A DNA stretch of 20,169 bases from an uncultured Bacteroidales bacterium (GTDB lineage Bacteria; Bacteroidota; Bacteroidia; Bacteroidales; Paludibacteraceae), in assembly GCA_934667275.1 (NCBI GenBank), contig CAKULK010000022.1:1-20169 (forward strand). Reading direction: 5' to 3'. Below are positions 15,212 to 20,169 of the stretch, piece after piece. Made by a program: the position numbers and the translations under genes. Position 1 is the first letter of the stretch. Each line of letters starts with the position of its first letter. The notes beneath the pieces are model-generated. The model was not told where the DNA came from. It saw only the letters and a program-made list of their open reading frames with translations, and searched no databases.

Positions 15212-17143
15212 ATGAGCAAGATTATTGGTATTGACTTAGGAACAACAAACTCCTGTGTCGCAGTTATGGAAGGCAATGAGCCTGTGGTTATCGCGAATTC
15301 GGAAGGTAAGCGTACGACTCCTTCGGTTGTAGGTTTTGTGGATGGTGGCGAGCGCAAAGTGGGAGACCCTGCAAAGCGTCAAGCCATTACCAATCCGACA
15401 CGAACCGTATATAGTATCAAGCGTTTTATGGGTGAGACATACGACCGTCTCTCCAACGAAATCGCACGTGTACCTTATAAAGTAGTAAAAGGCGACAACA
15501 ACACCCCGCGTGTGGATATCGACGGACGTCTCTATACTCCGCAAGAGATTTCGGCTATCATTCTGCAAAAGATGAAAAAGACCGCCGAGGATTATTTGGG
15601 ACAAGAGGTTACGGAAGCCGTTATCACCGTACCTGCATACTTCAACGACAGCCAACGTCAGGCTACGAAAGAGGCAGGTGAGATTGCGGGCTTGAATGTA
15701 CGCCGTATTGTAAACGAACCTACGGCAGCCGCATTGGCTTACGGTCTTGACAAGTCGAACAAAGATATGAAGATTGTAGTCTTCGACTGCGGTGGCGGTA
15801 CACACGATGTATCCGTATTGGAGTTGGGCGACGGCGTCTTCGAGGTAAAAGCGACCGATGGTGATACCCACCTGGGTGGTGATGACTTCGACCACCGTAT
15901 TATCGACTGGCTCGTTCAAGAGTTCAAGAATGAGAACGGCGGTGCCGATTTGAGCAAAGACCCGATGGCTATGCAACGTCTGAAAGAGGCTGCCGAGAAA
16001 GCCAAGATCGAGTTGTCGAACACGACAAGCACCGAAATCAACCTGCCGTATATCATGCCTGTAAACGGTGTGCCTGCACACTTGGTAAAGACTTTGACGC
16101 GTGCTAAGTTTGAGCAGTTGATTGACGACTTGATCCAACGTACTATCGCTCCTTGCCGTACCGCTCTGGAGAAAGCCGGTTTGACAACCAAAGATATTGA
16201 CGAGGTTATCCTTGTAGGTGGTAGTACGCGTATCCCTGCAATCCAAGACGCGGTACAAAAATTCTTCGGCAAAGTGCCCAGCAAGGGTGTTAACCCCGAT
16301 GAGGTAGTAGCTGTAGGTGCAGCCATCCAAGGCGGTGTGCTGACGGGCGAAGTGAAGGATGTGCTGTTGCTGGATGTAACTCCGTTGAGCCTCGGTATAG
16401 AGACTATGGGCGGTGTGATGACCAAGATGATTGAAGCCAACACAACTATCCCGACCAAGAAGACCGAGACCTTTACCACTGCCGTTGACAATCAGCCGAG
16501 CGTGGAGATAAAGGTACTGCAAGGTGAGCGTCCTATGGCTGCTCAGAACAAGCAAATCGGTATTTTCCACCTGGACGGCATTATGCCTGCACGTCGTGGC
16601 GAGCCGCAGATTGAGGTTACTTTCGATATCGACGCCAACGGTATCCTGAACGTTACTGCCAAAGACAAAGCAACGGGCAAAGAGCAGAAGATTCGTATCG
16701 AGGCTTCGAGCGGTCTGTCAGACGAAGAGATCAAGCGTATGAAGGCAGAAGCCGAGGCTAACGCCGAAGCAGACAAACGCGAGAAAGAGCGTATAGAAAA
16801 ACTGAATCGCGCAGACGCTACTATCTTCCAGACCGAGAAACAACTTGCCGAGTTGGGCGACAAACTGCCTGCCGACAAGAAGGCTCCGATAGAAGAGGCT
16901 CTCAAGAACCTGAAAGAGGCTTACGAGAAGAAAGATGCCGACGCTTGCGAGGCTGCCAACAATGCACTGATGACTGCATTCCAAGCCGCAAGTGCAGAGA
17001 TGTACAACGCACAAAATGCGAATGCGGGAGCAGGTGCACAAGGCGCAGACTTCAGCGGCGCGCAGAATAACGGCGGCGCTAACAACAACTCGAGCAATAA
17101 CGACGGCGGTGCCGAAGATGTGGACTTCGAGGAAGTGAAATAA
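15212..17143 (+). CDS. dnaK: Chaperone protein DnaK (Hsp70)
   Basis: ATP-dependent Hsp70 chaperone that works with DnaJ and GrpE in the cytoplasm. The 643 residues are full length. The nucleotide-binding domain starts MSKIIGIDLGTTNSCVAV (phosphate 1 motif 7-18), carries VPAYFNDSQRQAT at about 140-152, VNEPTAAALAYG at 167-178 and phosphate 2 FDCGGGTHDVS at 191-201; the usual form is DLGGGTFDVS, so Cys and His here are variants at positions that do not bind ATP directly. The linker VLLLDVTPLSLGIE leads to the substrate-binding domain, a helical lid, and an Asn/Gly/Ala-rich tail ending EDVDFEEVK. dnaJ and grpE are not adjacent. A strong terminator follows. The start has weak Shine-Dalgarno context, normal for the phylum. 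Confidence 0.98.
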   Translation: MSKIIGIDLGTTNSCVAVMEGNEPVVIANSEGKRTTPSVVGFVDGGERKVGDPAKRQAITNPTRTVYSIKRFMGETYDRLSNEIARVPYKVVKGDNNTPRVDIDGRLYTPQEISAIILQKMKKTAEDYLGQEVTEAVITVPAYFNDSQRQATKEAGEIAGLNVRRIVNEPTAAALAYGLDKSNKDMKIVVFDCGGGTHDVSVLELGDGVFEVKATDGDTHLGGDDFDHRIIDWLVQEFKNENGGADLSKDPMAMQRLKEAAEKAKIELSNTTSTEINLPYIMPVNGVPAHLVKTLTRAKFEQLIDDLIQRTIAPCRTALEKAGLTTKDIDEVILVGGSTRIPAIQDAVQKFFGKVPSKGVNPDEVVAVGAAIQGGVLTGEVKDVLLLDVTPLSLGIETMGGVMTKMIEANTTIPTKKTETFTTAVDNQPSVEIKVLQGERPMAAQNKQIGIFHLDGIMPARRGEPQIEVTFDIDANGILNVTAKDKATGKEQKIRIEASSGLSDEEIKRMKAEAEANAEADKREKERIEKLNRADATIFQTEKQLAELGDKLPADKKAPIEEALKNLKEAYEKKDADACEAANNALMTAFQAASAEMYNAQNANAGAGAQGADFSGAQNNGGANNNSSNNDGGAEDVDFEEVK

Positions 17144-17182
17144 CGAATAATTATGAATTCGTAATTTTTAGTTCGAGATAGG

Positions 17183-17219
17183 AAAAGGCTGTTTGACAGA
17201 TTGTCAGACAGCCTTTTTT
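17183..17219. terminator. Terminator after dnaK, probably bidirectional
   Basis: Stem GGCTGT-t-TGACA, loop GAT, TGTCA-g-ACAGCC, flanked by AAAA before and TTTTTT after. It serves dnaK and, read on the other strand, the convergent DUF4465 gene that ends at 17266. Confidence 0.88.
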
Positions 17220-17265
17220 GTTTTTATTGTTTTATATGGAATGTATTAAGTAATCTTTTTGCCTG

Positions 17266-18150
17266 TCAGTCTATTCGCTGACCTTGAGCAGTGTATGTCA
17301 CGCCGTTGCGAATGATTACCAATTGCCCGTTCTGCATCTTCTTGATGCTCTCAACTTCTTCTGCAGCAGGCTCTTGCAATCCTGTATCAATGGGGTCGGT
17401 GCTGACGGTCAGTCCGTCTAAAGCAAAATAAGCAGGAGTATTCATATAGGTCTCTCCGTCATAGGTGCTGTTGTCGGTGCTTGTCATGCGGAAACTCAGA
17501 CCTTCGCACGAACCGATAGGCGACAAATCCACTTTGGTCCATTGGTCATTGAACTTGCCGTCAACAGCCAAATAATAGATTACGCTTTTGCCGAACTCAA
17601 CATATTGATTGTTGATGGCGGTGATAATCAAAGCCAATGTATCTTTGTCCGTGAAGGGGCGGGCAGAATACATACCATCTTTCAGAGCCTTCATCGTGTT
17701 GGAGTTTTGGCAGATGTAGGTCTCTTTCGGATAGTAACTGTCGCCGAAGATAATGATATTCGAAGACGGGTAGTCTTCGCTGCTATTGGTGAAATACTCC
17801 GAAAAGTAACCCACTACGAAAGGTTCTCCTTCACCTTTCAAACCACCTTTGGCAACACATTCGAACTGGTTGCCGGTATCCGTATTCTTCTTGCTGAGAG
17901 TGAAGCCCTCCCAACTGGTACCACTCCAACTACTGCCACTTGGGAGGTGGCTGAACATAAAATCGTAGTCGTTGGTGTAGATGAATTGATAGCGGTAGTC
18001 CTCGCTATAGGTGCTGTCCATAATAGCGTCCGAATTGTAGTCGATACCTTGCCCTTCTGCATTCACTGCAGTGTAGAGGTTCAAGGTGATGTCTTCAGCC
18101 TGTGCGCCTATGGTCAACAGGGCTGCACAAAAAAGGAAAAATTTTCTCAT
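17266..18150 (-). CDS. Secreted DUF4465-like protein
   Basis: 294 residues. The signal peptide is MRKFFLFCAALLTIGAQA (cleavage about 18); there is no lipobox Cys, so it is periplasmic or secreted rather than a lipoprotein. The core from about residue 75 shows the DUF4465 pattern as I remember it: SWEGFTLSKKNTDT, a CQNSNTMKAL segment, DTLALIITA, VIYYLAVDG, WTKVDLSPIG, LSFRMTSTDNS and the terminal MNTPAYFALDGLTV. The last 25 residues (IKKMQNGQLVIIRNGVTYTAQGQRID) are a tail frequent on Bacteroidales secreted proteins. Some DUF4465 proteins are, from memory, linked to cobamide (vitamin B12) capture in Bacteroides, but no TonB-dependent transporter is adjacent and I see no cobalamin riboswitch upstream, so no ligand is assigned. 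The gene is convergent with dnaK. No clear TAnnTTTG promoter was found in its leader. Confidence 0.78.
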   Translation of the reverse strand: MRKFFLFCAALLTIGAQAEDITLNLYTAVNAEGQGIDYNSDAIMDSTYSEDYRYQFIYTNDYDFMFSHLPSGSSWSGTSWEGFTLSKKNTDTGNQFECVAKGGLKGEGEPFVVGYFSEYFTNSSEDYPSSNIIIFGDSYYPKETYICQNSNTMKALKDGMYSARPFTDKDTLALIITAINNQYVEFGKSVIYYLAVDGKFNDQWTKVDLSPIGSCEGLSFRMTSTDNSTYDGETYMNTPAYFALDGLTVSTDPIDTGLQEPAAEEVESIKKMQNGQLVIIRNGVTYTAQGQRID

Positions 18151-18213
18151 TGTTTGATAAATTTAGTTTGTATATCTGTTTTTTATTTTCTCAGTGTTGT
18201 TTCACGTGCTTGC

Positions 18214-18246
18214 AAAAAATCCGCAACACCCGAAAGGATATTGCGG
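18214..18246 (-). terminator. Terminator after the leftward ffh/108-aa gene pair
   Basis: On the minus strand CCGCAATATCC-TTTC-GGGTGTTGCGG forms an 11-bp stem (two G-T pairs) followed by ATTTTTTG. It lies 12 bases after the 108-aa gene stop and separates it from the downstream DUF4465 gene. Confidence 0.88.
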
Positions 18247-18257
18247 TTTTGTTCTCT

Positions 18258-18584
18258 CTACTCTTGTGCAGCACGTAATCGTGTTGTCTCTAATGCGGCT
18301 TGCATATTCATCAGTGCTTGCCGGCATGTGCCGTCGTCAGTCATGTGGCTATGCAGCCGTCTTAAACTCAGCATAATGCGTTCGGCTTCCGCCAATGCTT
18401 GCCGTGAGGTGTCGTCATCTCCTGTTACTTGCGTGAGGAGCAGGTTCATTTTGTCGGTTGCACACCAGAACATCGCCAAGGTGGTGTATTTGCCGTGGTG
18501 CACACGGTACATGGGGAGGATAGCCTCATACGCCTCCTCCACTTTGCCCGCACGCCGCAGTTCAAATACCTCCTTGACAGTCAT
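18258..18584 (-). CDS. Small helical TPR-like hypothetical protein
   Basis: 108 residues, soluble, no signal peptide. The opening MTVKEVFELRRAGKVEEAYEAILPMYRVHHGKYTTLAMFW has the spacing of a tetratricopeptide helix pair (small residues at AGK-EEAYEAI), and the rest is amphipathic helix. It may be a protein-binding scaffold; partners are unknown. I recall similar short proteins in other Bacteroidales but cannot name a family. It follows ffh by 102 bases of degenerate repeat DNA, has no clear promoter of its own and ends at a strong terminator, so it may be read through from ffh. Confidence 0.7.
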   Translation of the reverse strand: MTVKEVFELRRAGKVEEAYEAILPMYRVHHGKYTTLAMFWCATDKMNLLLTQVTGDDDTSRQALAEAERIMLSLRRLHSHMTDDGTCRQALMNMQAALETTRLRAAQE

Positions 18585-18591
18585 TGGTGAG

Positions 18592-18679
18592 TTGAGTGTT
18601 TAGTGTTGAGAGTTTAGGGCAGTTGATAGTTGAAAGTTGAAAGAAGTTCGGAAGTTTTATAGTTGAGAGTTGGGAGAAG
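18592..18679. repeat. Degenerate AGTTGA-type tandem repeat between ffh and the 108-aa gene
   Basis: The + strand shows many close copies of AGTTGA(A/G) or GTTGAGAGTT: GTTGAGTGTTTAGTGTTGAG, CAGTTGATAGTTGAAAGTTG and, further on, AGTTGAGAGTTGGGAG. The period is about 7, imperfect. Such repeats are common in Bacteroidetes intergenic DNA (from memory). They fill the whole gap between the two genes. Confidence 0.7.
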
Positions 18680-18686
18680 ACAGTGC

Positions 18687-19985
18687 CTATCTTCTCCGCA
18701 TCTGCTGCACCTTGCGCATCATCTTGCTCGTTTGGTCGAACTGCTTGAGGAAACGGTTTACCTCCACAATGCTTGTTCCCGAACCTTTGGCAATACGGTT
18801 CTTGCGGCTGCCATTGAGCAACGCAGGGTTAGCGCGCTCCTCGGGCGTCATAGAGGATATGATGGCCTCCACGGGTTTGAAGGCGTCGTCGTTGATTTCC
18901 ACGCCTTTCATCGCCTTATCCATGCCGGGAATCATGCCCATGAGGTCCTTCATAGAACCCATCTTCTTTATCTGCTCAAGTTGAGAGAGAAAGTCGTTGA
19001 AGTCGAACTGATTCTTGGCAATCTTCTTGCTGATGCGGCGGGCTTCCTCTTCGTCGTACTGCTCTTGCGCACGCTCCACGAGGGATACCACGTCACCCAT
19101 ACCCAGTATTCGGTCAGCCATTCGCGAGGGGTGGAACACGTCCAAGGCGTCCATCTTCTCGCCCGTACCGATAAACTTGATAGGCTTCTTCACCACCGAA
19201 CGGATACTCAACGCCGCACCGCCGCGGGCATCACCATCCAACTTGGTGAGTATCACGCCATCGAAGTCCAAGCGATCGTTGAACTCTTTGGCAGTATTCA
19301 CGGCGTCCTGACCCGTCATTGCGTCCACTACGAAGAGGGTCTCGCTTGGCGTAATTGCCTGTTTGATAGCGGCTATCTCCTGCATCATCTGCTCATCCAC
19401 AGCCAATCGGCCCGCCGTATCCACAATCACGACATCGTAGCCGTAGGTCTTAGCCTCCTTGATAGCCTTCTCGGCTTTGGTCACGGGGTTGGTTTCCGCC
19501 TCGTCGGTATAGACCTTCGCCTGTATCTGCTCACCGAGTACGCGCAACTGCTCGATGGCGGCAGGACGGTACACGTCACACGCCACCAACATGACGCGCT
19601 TGTTCTTCTTGGTCTGCAGGTAGTTCGCCAGTTTGGCTGCAAAAGTGGTCTTACCCGAACCCTGCAAACCGCTCAACAAGATGATAGCGGGATTGCCTTT
19701 CAGGTTAATCTCCTCGGCTTCGCCACCCATCAGTGATGCCAACTCGTCGTGCGTAATCTTGACCATCAACTGCCCCGGGCGCACGGCGGTCATCACATTC
19801 TGCCCCAGTGCCTTTGCCTTCACTTCGTCGGTGAACTGCTTGGCAGTCTTATAGTTAACGTCCGCCTCCAAGAGGGCTTTGCGGATGTCCTTGACGGTCT
19901 CGGCGATGTTAATCTCGGTGATACGACCTTCACCTTTCAGTATCTTGAAGGAACGCTCTAATCTTTCTGATAAACTATCGAACAT
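18687..19985 (-). CDS. ffh: Signal recognition particle protein Ffh (SRP54)
   Basis: SRP GTPase that binds signal sequences of nascent membrane and secreted proteins together with 4.5S RNA and docks on FtsY. The 432 residues from the chosen start are the usual bacterial length. N domain about 1-85 (MFDSLSERLERSF); G domain with P-loop GLQGSGKTT at 106-114, CDVYRPAA at 136-143, DTAGR at 189-193 and TKLDGDARGG at 247-256; Met-rich M domain from about 325 (MGSMKDLMGMIPGMDKAM, GSGTSIVEVNRFLKQF, KMMRKVQQM). The frame is open 18 codons further upstream to an ATG at 20039, but that ATG overlaps the -33 box of the promoter, and Ffh proteins begin at MFD. The start is therefore 19985. Confidence 0.97.
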   Translation of the reverse strand: MFDSLSERLERSFKILKGEGRITEINIAETVKDIRKALLEADVNYKTAKQFTDEVKAKALGQNVMTAVRPGQLMVKITHDELASLMGGEAEEINLKGNPAIILLSGLQGSGKTTFAAKLANYLQTKKNKRVMLVACDVYRPAAIEQLRVLGEQIQAKVYTDEAETNPVTKAEKAIKEAKTYGYDVVIVDTAGRLAVDEQMMQEIAAIKQAITPSETLFVVDAMTGQDAVNTAKEFNDRLDFDGVILTKLDGDARGGAALSIRSVVKKPIKFIGTGEKMDALDVFHPSRMADRILGMGDVVSLVERAQEQYDEEEARRISKKIAKNQFDFNDFLSQLEQIKKMGSMKDLMGMIPGMDKAMKGVEINDDAFKPVEAIISSMTPEERANPALLNGSRKNRIAKGSGTSIVEVNRFLKQFDQTSKMMRKVQQMRRR

Positions 19986-20008
19986 ACTTCTGCATTCTAA
20001 TTTTGCTG

Positions 20009-20039
20009 CAAAGGTAATGATTTTATTCCACCTATGCAA
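20009..20039 (-). promoter_or_regulatory. Promoter of ffh
   Basis: On the minus strand: TTG (20037-20039), 20 bases, TACCTTTG (20009-20016). It fixes the ffh start downstream at 19985, giving a leader of about 20 bases. Confidence 0.85.
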
Positions 20040-20092
20040 CTCTTTTCCAAAATACTATGCATCCCATCGCAAAACCAGCATATCCTCAGCGG

Positions 20093-20169
20093 AATCACCT
20101 ACTAATCACCTACTAATCACCTACTAATCACCTACTAATCACCTACTAATCACCTACTAATCACCTACT
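20093..20169 (+). repeat. 11-bp minisatellite, at least seven perfect units
   Basis: Seven exact copies of AATCACCTACT fill 20093-20169 and reach the window edge, so the true length is unknown. It lies upstream of the ffh promoter, outside any gene seen here. Confidence 0.97.

Noticed and set aside
15236..16570. 444-residue open frame antisense to dnaK
   Set aside because: It is an antisense shadow of the highly conserved dnaK coding sequence; the translation has no domain and dnaK itself is certain.
18151..18250. Cobalamin riboswitch upstream of the DUF4465 gene
   Set aside because: The leader is about 65 bases after the preceding terminator, too short, and no B12-box-like sequence was seen.
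18663..19736. 357-residue open frame antisense to ffh, and the 353-residue frame 17542-18603 opposite the DUF4465 gene
   Set aside because: Both run opposite well-supported genes, are rich in His/Leu/Arg as expected from reverse-complement frames, and the second crosses two real genes and a terminator.
19986..20039. Upstream ATG at 20039 for ffh
   Set aside because: It lies within the promoter, and the extra 18 residues are absent from Ffh proteins, which start near MFD.

Overview
The window reads as chromosomal DNA of a member of the order Bacteroidales (Bacteroidetes). The main reason is the promoters: six copies of the Bacteroidetes pattern TTG-N20-TAnnTTTG, all with exactly 20 bases between the boxes. 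Secreted proteins of Bacteroidales type (mosaic Ig/InlB-repeat proteins, a DUF4465 protein, short C-terminal tails ending in GxYxxxGKK- or RNGVTYxxxGQ-like motifs) and weak ribosome binding sites agree with this. I do not name a genus.

Layout. 1-4611: an apparent + strand operon of an AI-2E/PerM family membrane protein, gltX and recQ, with gaps of 8 and 1 bases. 4612-5092: AT-rich non-coding DNA with an orphan promoter, an 11-bp tandem repeat and one copy of a 32-bp palindromic repeat. 5093-11132: two divergent secreted-protein genes, a 191-aa leftward product that looks truncated and a 1792-aa rightward mosaic surface protein. A 49-residue Cys/Gly-containing peptide gene and a long hairpin terminator follow. 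11442-12132: a small conserved-looking hypothetical gene and tRNA-Pro(UGG), both leftward, each with its own promoter. 12227-17219: yidC, an overlapping outer-membrane-type protein gene, then dnaK with its terminator. 17266-20169: leftward genes for a DUF4465 secreted protein, a small helical (TPR-like) protein and ffh, ending in an 11-bp minisatellite that runs off the window.

How they relate. YidC (membrane insertase), Ffh (signal recognition particle) and DnaK (chaperone) are protein-biogenesis functions; gltX and recQ are housekeeping. The accessory part is 4.6-11.4 kb, AT-rich and made of secreted modules.

The most interesting signal is there. The two divergent genes carry, at the end of their unrelated N-terminal domains and in the same reading frame (Gly-Ile-Lys-Lys-Pro-Thr), a near-identical 32-bp sequence with internal dyad symmetry, in inverted orientation. 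Inversion of 5156-6311 would exchange the signal peptide and N-terminal domain of the 1792-aa protein for those of the 191-aa gene without breaking frame. A third copy lies at 4746-4777. This is a hypothesis from sequence arrangement only: no recombinase gene is in the window.
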